DNA of 64,000 nucleotides from Bacteroides muris (ex Afrizal et al. 2022). Its GTDB lineage: Bacteria; Bacteroidota; Bacteroidia; Bacteroidales; Bacteroidaceae. The notes beneath the pieces are model-generated. The model had not been told where the DNA came from, did not search any database, and was given only the letters and a program-made list of their open reading frames with translations. Each line of letters begins with the position of its first letter. Within the stretch, counting starts at the first letter, position 1. The translations under genes and the position numbers were made by a program. Below are positions 8,381-15,566 of the stretch, in pieces. The DNA is taken from positions 1 to 64,000 of the forward strand of contig NZ_SRYZ01000016.1 of the NCBI RefSeq assembly GCF_004793475.1, written 5' to 3'.

Positions 8381-8551
8381 GAGCCTGTTTAAATTTTCTT
8401 CAAAAAGTTTTTTCAGCTTCTTCCCAAGCTTCTTTCCGGTCTGTTTTTCTGTTTCTATTCGTCACATAGCCCGCTATGCTCTTCATTAAAACAGAAAAAC
8501 ATCCTCAAAAAGAACTCTTAAAAGAATGCTGAATAAAATTTAAACAGGCTC
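8381..8551 (+). mobile_element. 171-bp MITE-like element with 17-bp terminal inverted repeats
   Basis: The ends GAGCCTGTTTAAATTTT (8381-8397) and its exact inverse (8535-8551) bracket 171 bp with no coding capacity. A 3-bp TTA flanks both sides (8378-8380, 8552-8554) as a likely target duplication. GAGCCTG ends with a TNA target resemble, from memory, the IS1031 group of IS5-family elements. It sits in the 5' UTR of NVEALA-3: without it, the promoter-to-start distance would match that of NVEALA-1 (about 58 against 60 bp). Confidence 0.75.
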
Positions 8552-8571
8552 TTAATTAAATATGTAATCTT

Positions 8572-8805
8572 ATGGAAAATCTGAAAAAGAAAATGCTGTG
8601 CATTAGTTTGTTTTTAGTTGTAGTCGTGTCAGTGTGCTTCCGGTTGAATACTCGGAATATGCCTTTGGACAGTTTGATGCTGGAGAATATAGAAGCGCTG
8701 GCATCAGGTGAATGGGATGTCGATATTGAATGTATAGGGTTCGGTTCTGTCGATTGTCCGGGAAGATTTGTAAAGGTTTATTTTTATTCGGAAACTTATT
8801 TATAG
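8572..8805 (+). CDS. NVEALA family small exported protein (3)
   Basis: 77 residues: basic start (MENLKKK), hydrophobic segment, polar linker, then ENIEALAS, a variant of the NVEALA motif. The tail ECIGFGSVDCPGRFVKVYFY matches NVEALA-1 (two Cys seven residues apart, then VKVYF). Its propeller partner is gone except for a 3' scrap downstream. Expression may be affected by the MITE between promoter and start codon. Confidence 0.82.
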   Translation: MENLKKKMLCISLFLVVVVSVCFRLNTRNMPLDSLMLENIEALASGEWDVDIECIGFGSVDCPGRFVKVYFYSETYL

Positions 8806-8880
8806 GTTTGAATCGTTTTGTCTCCCTTGCTACGGGTGTAGACAAAGACGGATTTATAATAAGAGTATCAGTATGGAATA
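8806..8880 (+). pseudogene. 3' remnant of a propeller lipoprotein gene
   Basis: Directly after NVEALA-3, the sequence FVSLATGVDKDGFIIR resembles the last residues of the propeller at 2994 (IYATDVNQDDPIMKYKMK), with similar bases and the same downstream non-coding element. Nothing else of that gene is left. This marks a deletion that removed almost the whole propeller normally following NVEALA. Confidence 0.5.
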
Positions 8881-8896
8881 GAAAAAAGAAATATAA

Positions 8897-8972
8897 AAAG
8901 GGCTGGAGAGGAGCGGACGGCTAACGTTTTGTTGCCACTTTACGAACCCGTCCGTTCCGTAACCCACCTTGG
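8897..8972 (+). other. Conserved non-coding element, copy B (possible structured RNA)
   Basis: Here GGAGCGGACGG (8910-8920) pairs with CCGTCCGTTCC (8948-8958) over 11 pairs including one G-U. The conserved CTAACGTTTTGT lies in the loop, and a short outer AAGG/CCTT pairing is possible. This is the best-paired of the three copies; the position that is A-C in copies A and C is A-U here. It follows the propeller remnant and precedes the shared 5' UTR of NVEALA-4. Confidence 0.45.
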
Positions 8973-9226
8973 AAAGGAGGTATCGGCAAAGATAATGATT
9001 TAGTTTGAATAAGCAATGCGTTTGCTTCTTCCGTTGAAAGGATAGATACGGAAATAGATAAGAATTAAAAAGAATAAATTTTAAAAGTAGAAAAACAATG
9101 AGAAAGAAGATTATGAAAGCTGCATTTGTTGCCGTATTTGCAGCTGTGGCAGGATATGGAGTTTATATGAATCAGAGAACAGAAGCAATGTCGGATTTGA
9201 TGCTGGCTAATGTGGAGGCGTTGGCT
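8973..9226 (+). repeat. Near-identical 5' UTR plus leader cassette, copy 2
   Basis: Partner of the block at 4144-4397. Bases 8973-9097 (non-coding) are identical to that copy, and the leader codons differ at five positions. The repeat ends exactly at the codon after NVEALA. Such sharp boundaries suggest duplication or gene conversion of promoter and leader with free replacement of the tail. Confidence 0.8.
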
Positions 9227-9355
9227 GAAGATGAAGCAAATTCAAATGGTAATACAGGGCCAAGCGAGTTGTATGACTGCCCTCTATGGTTTACTGGTGA
9301 TGGTATTCATTGCAAGTGTGAAAATTCGTATAATTGTACAACTGTATTATGTTAA
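9098..9355 (+). CDS. NVEALA family small exported protein (4)
   Basis: 85 residues. The 43-residue leader ending MSDLMLANVEALA is almost that of NVEALA-2. The tail is different: acidic and Asn-rich at first, then Cys-rich, with five Cys in the last 28 residues (DCPLW, HCKCENSYNC and a final C). The Cys content would allow disulfides, which would fit an exported peptide. A perfect hairpin lies 20 bp after the stop, then a propeller lipoprotein gene. Function unknown. Confidence 0.85.
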   Translation: MRKKIMKAAFVAVFAAVAGYGVYMNQRTEAMSDLMLANVEALAEDEANSNGNTGPSELYDCPLWFTGDGIHCKCENSYNCTTVLC

Positions 9356-9375
9356 ACTGACACTATTTTTATCAA

Positions 9376-9407
9376 TTTTCTTCCTGCGCTTTTTTGCAGG
9401 AAGAAAA
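9376..9407 (+). terminator. 12-bp perfect hairpin after NVEALA-4
   Basis: TTTTCTTCCTGC (9376-9387) and GCAGGAAGAAAA (9396-9407) pair perfectly around GCTTTTTT. There is no downstream T-run on the plus strand, so full termination is uncertain. Its place between peptide and propeller suggests partial termination or protection of the peptide mRNA, giving more peptide than propeller. Confidence 0.5.
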
Positions 9408-9453
9408 TCGAAATGGTTATATTTATTTGACTTATTTGATTTACTTTATAATT

Positions 9454-10605
9454 ATGGAGATTTCTTTTGGATTAAGAAAAATATTAGCTTTTTGCTTGGT
9501 TATAGCACTTCTTTCAGGCTGTAAAAAAACGGATAAGCAGCAGACATTCAATGGCAAAACAGTAAATTTTGCTATGGAAAAACTTGCGGAACAACAGAAT
9601 ATGCTTAATAGGGTGGATTCAATATCGTTTATTCCATTAAATGCAGTTTGTGAAGATGCGTTGTTAAAACAGATAAATAAATGCTCGGTTGTTGATGATA
9701 AAATTTATTTATTAGACTATTTTGGAAATGCTTCTTTGACGGTTTGGGACAACACTGGAACTTTTCTTTATAAGATTGGGCATCAAGGGCAAGGACCTGG
9801 TGAATATTCCAAAATAACGGATTTTGATGTGGCTAATCAAAACATTTATTTGTTAGATTCCGGTCAAAGAAAAATTTTGGAATATAATTTAAATGGAGAT
9901 TTCAAAGATGAATATTCTTATAACGGCAAATTGGAGGGGGTAAATGACTTAATCGTTACTTCGGACGGAAATTTTCTATTAGGATTGGATGTTGAATTAA
10001 GTATGGACAATCAATTAATATTGACCGATTCAGAGTTTAATATAAAACAGGTTCTATTGTCTTTTGATGAGAGAACGACACGTGGTCATTTGAATATTGG
10101 CAGCCTTAGAAGGTGTGCTACAAACATAGTTTACTATTATCCGATCTCGGATGATATCTATATATTGAATGCGACTGGTGAAGTGAAAGAAAAATACGAA
10201 ATAACTTTTAATAAAAGTATTCCGAAAAGTATGCGAAACAATTACCAAGAAGTGGTAAAACAGAGAAAATCAAACGAATTTAGCTATTTTTACGAAACGC
10301 CTTTTGTTTGTGGGAATTTCTTATTATCCTCCATTTTTTATGGTTCTAAGAAAGCAATGCTTGCAATGGATTTGGAGAAACAAACTTTCTCGAAAGTCGT
10401 ATATAATAAAGATATTGTTTTGTCAATTTCGCATTTCAACTTTCCAATATATATGGACGAAACACGTATATATTGTTGGCTGAATTCTGCGGCTTATAAC
10501 CTGTTTGATGAAGAATCAAAGAAAAGAATGGGCAGTGGAATACTAAAGCATTTGGAAAACGGAGAAGATGCTTTGGTCGTTTATTATTTAAAGCCTAAAA
10601 AATAG
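9454..10605 (+). CDS. Six-bladed beta-propeller lipoprotein (DUF5128-like)
   Basis: About 383 residues from the ATG at 9454, chosen because it leads straight into a lipoprotein signal (LAFCLVIALLSGCKK). The motif IGHQGQGPGEYSKI is typical of Bacteroidetes six-bladed propellers of the DUF5128 type. It differs from the BF3164-like group here by the VDSISFIPLN block before blade 1. It follows NVEALA-4 and ends directly before a thioredoxin-like gene, so it belongs to the operon running to lepB. The ligand is unknown. Confidence 0.78.
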   Translation: MEISFGLRKILAFCLVIALLSGCKKTDKQQTFNGKTVNFAMEKLAEQQNMLNRVDSISFIPLNAVCEDALLKQINKCSVVDDKIYLLDYFGNASLTVWDNTGTFLYKIGHQGQGPGEYSKITDFDVANQNIYLLDSGQRKILEYNLNGDFKDEYSYNGKLEGVNDLIVTSDGNFLLGLDVELSMDNQLILTDSEFNIKQVLLSFDERTTRGHLNIGSLRRCATNIVYYYPISDDIYILNATGEVKEKYEITFNKSIPKSMRNNYQEVVKQRKSNEFSYFYETPFVCGNFLLSSIFYGSKKAMLAMDLEKQTFSKVVYNKDIVLSISHFNFPIYMDETRIYCWLNSAAYNLFDEESKKRMGSGILKHLENGEDALVVYYLKPKK

Positions 10606-10614
10606 ATGTTTCAC

Positions 10615-11487
10615 ATGAAAAAATTGCTATATATTTGTATAATCATATTCATTTGCGGAGCTTGTGGAAATGATAGAGAGAATGATATTATAAAACGGAT
10701 TCGAACTTGGGAAAATAGAACAATACTTTTCCCAAAAAATACGGTTTTCACAAAGGGTGGAATAGATACAGTTGATTGGGATTTTTCAAGCTCATATAAA
10801 ATTATGACTTATGTTGACTCTTCCGGTTGTTTAAGTTGCAAATTACAACTTTTGGAGTGGAAAAAACTTATAAAAAGTACGCAAAAACAGTTCCCTGATT
10901 CAGTCCGTTTCCTATTTATTTTTTCTCCATCGCAAAGAACTGCATTATTACATGAACTTAATATCGCTCAATTTGATTATCCAATTTGTATAGATGAAAA
11001 TAATTTGATAGAAAAATTAAACAATTTTCCAGTTGATGCAAAATTTCAAACATTTCTCTTAGATAAAGATAATAAAGTTATAGCCATCGGGAATCCCATC
11101 CACAACCCTAAGATAAAAGAACTCTATCTAAGGATTATCCAAGGCGGACAGATTAGCGAAGAGAAGGAAAGCAAGCAGATAATGACCGAGGTTGGTATGG
11201 ATGCAACTTCTGTGTCCTTGGGCAGTTTCGACTGGCATAAGGAGCAAAAGGCGACCTTCACTTTGAAGAATACAGGCGGCAACCCTTTGGTGATACAGGA
11301 TGTCACCACCTCTTGCGGCTGCACCACCGTATCCTATTCCAAGGAACCGACCCATCCGGGCAAGGAGATAACATTGGAGGTGGTCTATAAGGCGGAGCAT
11401 CCGGAACACTTCTCCAAGACTGTCACCGTGCATTGCAATACGGCTTCCTCACCAATACGACTGTCCCTGTCCGGAGATGCAAAATAA
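10615..11487 (+). CDS. Lipoprotein with thioredoxin-like N-terminus and DUF1573 C-terminus
   Basis: About 290 residues from the ATG at 10615. Lipobox ICGACGN (Cys about residue 17). The middle part has a thioredoxin-like pattern with a CxxC (SSGCLSCK, about residues 72-75) and FQTFLLDKDNKVI. The last 80 residues are a DUF1573 domain with FTLKNTGGNPLVI and TSCGCTT. It could reduce, oxidise or hold Cys-containing exported peptides, which would suit the Cys-rich NVEALA-4 tail; that link is inference. Base composition shifts from AT-rich to GC-rich inside the gene near 11,090, suggesting a mosaic. Confidence 0.75.
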   Translation: MKKLLYICIIIFICGACGNDRENDIIKRIRTWENRTILFPKNTVFTKGGIDTVDWDFSSSYKIMTYVDSSGCLSCKLQLLEWKKLIKSTQKQFPDSVRFLFIFSPSQRTALLHELNIAQFDYPICIDENNLIEKLNNFPVDAKFQTFLLDKDNKVIAIGNPIHNPKIKELYLRIIQGGQISEEKESKQIMTEVGMDATSVSLGSFDWHKEQKATFTLKNTGGNPLVIQDVTTSCGCTTVSYSKEPTHPGKEITLEVVYKAEHPEHFSKTVTVHCNTASSPIRLSLSGDAK

Positions 11488-11500
11488 CAATGAGACTGGC

Positions 11501-13039
11501 ATGGATATATTGAGAAGAACTTTCCGCTTTTTTCCGGCATGCGCATTCCTTGTTGTGCTGTGCTTGCAGTCGTGCCGCCGGGATGCTGCGCTGGAGCGTG
11601 CCCTTGCCTTTGCCGGCGACAACCGCCGTGAACTGGAAGGCGTGCTGCTGCACTACAAGGACGACAGCCTGAAACAGGCCGCCGCCCGTTTCCTGATAGC
11701 GAACATGCCCTACCACTTCTACGAGGAGGAATTCTACGCGCTTCCCGGAGGGGGGAGATACCGTCCGCGGCTGACGGATTTCCCCACGGAGGAGGCGTGC
11801 AAGGCACACCTCGACTCGCTGGCAAGGGCCGGACGCATGGGGGAGCGCCACCGTTACAAGGACATCCGGACACTGGACAGCGCCTTTCTGGTGCGGAATA
11901 TCGACCTCGCCTTCGAGGCGTGGCGGAAACCTTGGGCGCGGCAAGTGCCTTTTCCCGTCTTCTGCCGCTACATTCTGCCCTATCGCATCAGTAGGGAATA
12001 TCCCTCGGGACTACGGAAGGAGATGATGGATAGGTTCATCCCTCTGCTCGACTCCTCCGGTGTCTCCTCTCCGCTGGAGGCTTGCTCGCTGCTGAACAAG
12101 AGGCTTGCAACGGTGATGCGGTACAAGAAGAACTCCCTGCCCTTCTATCCCACCATCGAAGAGACGTATGCCTGGGGAGGTGCCCGATGTGAGGGCCTGT
12201 GCGACCTGGGATTGTTCGTGATGCGTGCCGCCGGCATACCCGTAGTGATGGACAGGACCCTGTGGACCCGTATGGACTGGGGACACAACTGGGGGGCCGT
12301 GTGGCACGAGGGACGCTTCCACAGCTTTGCCCCCGGAGAACAGTTGCCGGGGGAGTATCTGCCGGTGTTGAACAGCCGGGGGCATTTGAGACCTGCCAAG
12401 GTCTATCGCTCCCATTTCGAACCCTGTCCCGCGTCCGGCAGCGGAGAGGTGCCGGACGACGGCTATGGCACCTGGCTGAAAAGCCCCTTGCTGGAAGATG
12501 TCAGTATGGAGTACCTTGACCGCCCCGTCGACGTCCGTGTGTCGACCGACCGCATCCGTGAGTTCGCGCATGCTTCGGGACAGGTGTATCTCTGCGCCTA
12601 CAACTATTATAAATGGGAGCCTGTCGCCGTGGGGTGCCGCACCGATACGACGTGCCTGTTCCGGCAGGTGGGAGGCGACAACATCTTTATCGTGGCGGAT
12701 TCTCCTGCGGCAGGGCAGCTCCGCTTCCTCACCGCCCCGTTTCATGCGGATGCACACGGGCATGTGCGCAAGTTCATCCCCCGGCCGGAACGGACGCAGG
12801 CATTTACGTTCCCGAAACGGAAAAGGCTGCTCAAGCGGTTTTACACGCTGCACTACTGGGATGTGGAGGCGGCCGCGTTCTCGCCGTTGGAATACAGCAG
12901 CACTGCCGACTCTACCCAAAGCTATACAAACATACCGGAGAATGCACTGCTGTGGTTCACCGTGCCCGACCGCATCGTCAACCAGCGGGTGTTCTTTCTG
13001 GAAAACGACAGTGTGATAACCATGAACCTGATAAGATAG
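11501..13039 (+). CDS. Transglutaminase-like lipoprotein (copy 2, complete)
   Basis: About 512 residues from the ATG at 11501, preferred over 11477 because the latter would put a polar stretch before the signal. A lipobox-like LCLQSCRR lies at about residue 25. A helical N-terminal domain leads to a transglutaminase-like core with ARCEGLCDLG (Cys), DWGHNW (His) and SFAPGE, then a beta-sandwich C-terminus. Its last 393 codons are almost the same as copy 1. It sits between the DUF1573 lipoprotein and signal peptidase I, 8 bp before the latter, so co-expression is likely. A peptide substrate is plausible but unproven. Confidence 0.85.
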   Translation: MDILRRTFRFFPACAFLVVLCLQSCRRDAALERALAFAGDNRRELEGVLLHYKDDSLKQAAARFLIANMPYHFYEEEFYALPGGGRYRPRLTDFPTEEACKAHLDSLARAGRMGERHRYKDIRTLDSAFLVRNIDLAFEAWRKPWARQVPFPVFCRYILPYRISREYPSGLRKEMMDRFIPLLDSSGVSSPLEACSLLNKRLATVMRYKKNSLPFYPTIEETYAWGGARCEGLCDLGLFVMRAAGIPVVMDRTLWTRMDWGHNWGAVWHEGRFHSFAPGEQLPGEYLPVLNSRGHLRPAKVYRSHFEPCPASGSGEVPDDGYGTWLKSPLLEDVSMEYLDRPVDVRVSTDRIREFAHASGQVYLCAYNYYKWEPVAVGCRTDTTCLFRQVGGDNIFIVADSPAAGQLRFLTAPFHADAHGHVRKFIPRPERTQAFTFPKRKRLLKRFYTLHYWDVEAAAFSPLEYSSTADSTQSYTNIPENALLWFTVPDRIVNQRVFFLENDSVITMNLIR

Positions 13040-13047
13040 GAGGAGAG

Positions 13048-13941
13048 ATGGAGGAAGGGAAGAAGCAAGGATCCATGAGGACGTGGCTGGAGAGGCTGAC
13101 GAACATCGCTTTCGGGGTTTGTGTGCTTGTGGTGGTCTATTGTGTGCTGCAAGTGTTTGTGGTGACCTCCTTCAAGATTCCCAGCGACTCGATGTCTCCC
13201 ACCTTGCTGCCGGGCGATTATGTGCTGGTTGACAAGTGTTCGGCAGGCGCACGCCTGTTCGACGTGCTCGACGCGGTGGAAGGGAAAGAGGTGGACATAC
13301 ACCGTCTGCCGGGCTGGAGGAAGTTCCGCAGGGGCGATGTGCTGGTGTTCAACTTTCCTTATCGGTCGGGGCGCTGGGACAGCATCGCCTTTGATGTGAT
13401 GCGCTATTATGTGAAGCGTTGCGTGGCCGTTCCGGGCGACACTTTGGCAATCAGGAAAGGCTATTACCGGGTTGCGGGCCACGAAGGAAACATCGGCTTT
13501 CTGCCTGCCCAGAAGTGCATCTCCATGCTGCCCGATAGCGGGGCTGCGGGGATACAGATGGAAACCTTTCCCTGGGACAAGCGCCGGGGGTGGACGGTGA
13601 AGGAATTCGGCCCTTTTCCTGTTCCCGCCCGTGGACAGACGGTCGGGATGGACTCTACGTCGTGGAGGCTTTACGGGCAGTTGGTGGGCTGGGAACAGGG
13701 GAAGAAGTTGCGTATGGATGAACAAGGCCGCATCCTGTTGGGCGACAGCCTGATACGTGAGTACCGCTTTCAGGAAAACTACTACTTCGTGGCAGGCGAC
13801 AAGGCGGAGAATTCGCAGGACTCCCGTTACTGGGGGCTGCTGCCCGAACCGTTTATCGTGGGGCGTGCAGTAAGGATATGGAAATCGGTCGAACCGGATG
13901 AAGATACAAGATGGGATAGGATATGGAAAAAGATAGAATGA
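13048..13941 (+). CDS. lepB: Signal peptidase I (S26 family), locus-specific copy
   Basis: 297 residues. An ATG at 13048 preceded by AGGAGAG is chosen; the frame is open upstream but antisense-like and overlaps the transglutaminase. One membrane segment (about residues 21-40) precedes the catalytic box IPSDSMSPTL (Ser48) and the general-base box YYVKRCVAVPGD (Lys123). Box E is GDKAENSQDSRYWG. All catalytic elements are present. It removes signal peptides at the outer face of the inner membrane. Its place in the NVEALA locus, with two further lepB wrecks nearby, suggests a dedicated role in maturing the NVEALA or lipoprotein cargo rather than housekeeping. Confidence 0.9.
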   Translation: MEEGKKQGSMRTWLERLTNIAFGVCVLVVVYCVLQVFVVTSFKIPSDSMSPTLLPGDYVLVDKCSAGARLFDVLDAVEGKEVDIHRLPGWRKFRRGDVLVFNFPYRSGRWDSIAFDVMRYYVKRCVAVPGDTLAIRKGYYRVAGHEGNIGFLPAQKCISMLPDSGAAGIQMETFPWDKRRGWTVKEFGPFPVPARGQTVGMDSTSWRLYGQLVGWEQGKKLRMDEQGRILLGDSLIREYRFQENYYFVAGDKAENSQDSRYWGLLPEPFIVGRAVRIWKSVEPDEDTRWDRIWKKIE

Positions 13942-13953
13942 ACAAGGTGAAGT

Positions 13954-14028
13954 AATGAACCGGAAGGAATCGTTTATGACACAGATATAAACAAAGATGA
14001 ATCGATTATACGCTATCGAATAAAATAA
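13954..14028 (+). pseudogene. 3' remnant of a propeller lipoprotein gene
   Basis: In frame, NEPEGIVYDTDINKDESII and a terminal RYRIK-stop match the last 24 residues of the propeller at 2994 (NESEGIIYATDVNQDDPIM...). No upstream part of the gene remains; the lepB end adjoins directly. Non-coding element copy C follows. It is a second deletion scar of the same kind as at 8806. Confidence 0.7.
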
Positions 14029-14043
14029 AAGAGGAAAATATAA

Positions 14044-14118
14044 ATGGGACTGGAGAGGAATGGACGGATAACGTTTTGTTGGCACACTACGACCCGCTCG
14101 TTCCATAACCCACCCAAG
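14044..14118 (+). other. Conserved non-coding element, copy C (possible structured RNA)
   Basis: GGAATGGACGG (14057-14067) can pair with CCGCTCGTTCC (14094-14104), including G-U pairs and one A-C mismatch, around the conserved ATAACGTTTTGT. TGGG/CCCA could form the outer stem. It follows the propeller remnant at 13954 and is trailed by AAGAAAGGAGGTACAGGCAA, like the other copies, but no NVEALA gene follows now. Confidence 0.42.
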
Positions 14119-14140
14119 AAAGGAGGTACAGGCAAAGATA

Positions 14141-14340
14141 CAAAATTAGTTTAAACAAGCCCTTTTATAAGCAAGTAAGAAATTCCTATTCTCTTTGGGA
14201 ATAATAAGAATTAGTTCTGAATAAAACTAAAAATAGAGTGTATAGCTATTGTGAATGGTTACTTGCTAATATAAAACTTGTAATAAGCATGTTCGATAAG
14301 GCATGCTTATTACTCTGTAACTTTAAAATATTAATAATGT
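14141..14340 (+). other. AT-rich gap where an NVEALA gene would be expected; contains a 12-bp hairpin
   Basis: By analogy with the two other element copies, an NVEALA leader should follow, but no such frame is seen in any reading. GTAATAAGCATG (14280-14291) and CATGCTTATTAC (14302-14313) form a perfect hairpin 28 bp before the propeller start and could be an operator or leader structure. Nothing else recognisable. Confidence 0.5.
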
Positions 14341-15409
14341 ATGATGAAAAAAAACTTTTTATTTATGCTTTTGCTAATATGTATGTTAGGAGGGTGTAAA
14401 GATGAAAAACATGATTCAGTATTAAATCTGTTTTCTGAATCTCAACAATTATTTCAAGAGAAAGAGAATCTAATCAAAGATGAGTTTTTGGCTGTAATAG
14501 AGGGGATGACTTGTAATGAAGAATATTTGATTGTTTACGATCTTCATTCTGGTGATAGCTATACTCTTTTTGATAGAAAAACAGGTGCATATATTACTCG
14601 TTTTGGAACTATAGGACAAGGGCCGGGTGAAATACCTGCAGGCTGTTATGGCTATATGTTGAACAAATGCTTTTCTGTGTTTGATAATCAAACACGGGTA
14701 GTAATGAAGTATAAACTTGATGCTTTGCGCAGTGACAAAACGGATGGGGAAAATCCGGTTCGTTTAACGAAATATGACATTCCGGATAGTCAAATATCAA
14801 GACTTATTGCAATTGATGACAGTACTTTTTTTGGCGCTGGCACATACCAATCTCGTTATCAATACTTGTTGTTTAATAAAAATAGTGACGTATTAGATTA
14901 TGGAGTAGACATTTATAATGCTTCTGATGAGTCCTTTAATCAATATACTAAATATTTATCTAATCAAGGGGATTTGGTTATGCAACCGGAGAAGAAGTTT
15001 TTTGCTTATTCTCTTAATTTCTCATCCAATTTGGATATTATAGAGAATATTAATGGAAAAATTAAGTTGAAAAAGTCATTAAGATTTGGTAATCCGATAT
15101 ACAAACCCGGGGCGGAAGCAGATGGCTTGTACCAAAGTGTGGATATGACAGAAGATACCCAAGTGGGGTATATCAATCTCTGTGCTACAACCAAGTATTT
15201 ATATGCTTTATACTCTGATAAGAAAATATATGAAAATGGTCGTAAATCCAACCTTGTGTTGGTCTTTGATTGGGGAAGGTAATGCTATAAGAAAATATCT
15301 ATTGGATGCTGATGCTCATTATATTGCTGTTGATGAAATAGGGCAAAAAATTTTTGCTGCAGTGAAAAATACAGAAGGAGGTTGGAGTATAGCATCTTAT
15401 GTGCTATGA
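14341..15409 (+). pseudogene. Six-bladed beta-propeller lipoprotein with a C-terminal frameshift
   Basis: The frame from 14341 gives a lipoprotein signal (ICMLGGCKD), the blade motif FGTIGQGPGEIPAG and further blades. It stops early at 15282 just after LVFDWGR. The neighbouring frame continues with WEGNAIRKYLLDADAHYIAV and ends at 15409, which is the normal last blade (compare VFDYDGN in the propeller at 4618). Removing one G from the GGGG run at 15272-15275 restores a protein of about 355 residues. It is therefore either a recent frameshift, a phase-variable site or a sequencing error. The truncated product lacks the closing blade. Confidence 0.8.
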
Positions 15410-15461
15410 ATTAATGATTTGTTCTCTTTATATTCCTGCACAGGAAGGTGTTGAAACAAGT

Positions 15462-15565
15462 CTGCTGCCCGAACGGTTTATCGTGGGCGTGCAGTGAGGA
15501 TACGGAGATTGGTCGACAGCCGAGGGAAGATACGCTGGGAAAGAGTATGGAAACAAGTGGAGTGA
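15462..15565 (+). pseudogene. lepB (signal peptidase I) 3' remnant
   Basis: CTGCTGCCCGAACGGTTTAT onward matches the last roughly 100 bp of the intact lepB (LLPEPFIVGRAV...), with a one-base loss in the G-run (GGGCGTG against GGGGCGTG) that breaks the frame. It ends in GTGGAGTGA one base before the O-antigen-ligase-like gene. This shows that lepB directly preceded that gene before the deletion. Confidence 0.75.
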
Positions 15566-15566
15566 A

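Noticed and set aside
12613..13047. Long upstream extension of the lepB frame through the transglutaminase gene
   Set aside because: The frame is open only because of GC-rich codon structure in the overlapping gene. The protein there is Arg/Cys-rich nonsense, and a good ATG with a ribosome-binding-like AGGAG lies at 13048.
12011..14106. Long minus-strand frames opposite the transglutaminase and lepB genes
   Set aside because: They mirror high-GC coding sequence, have low-complexity composition and no domain pattern, and overlap well-supported genes.
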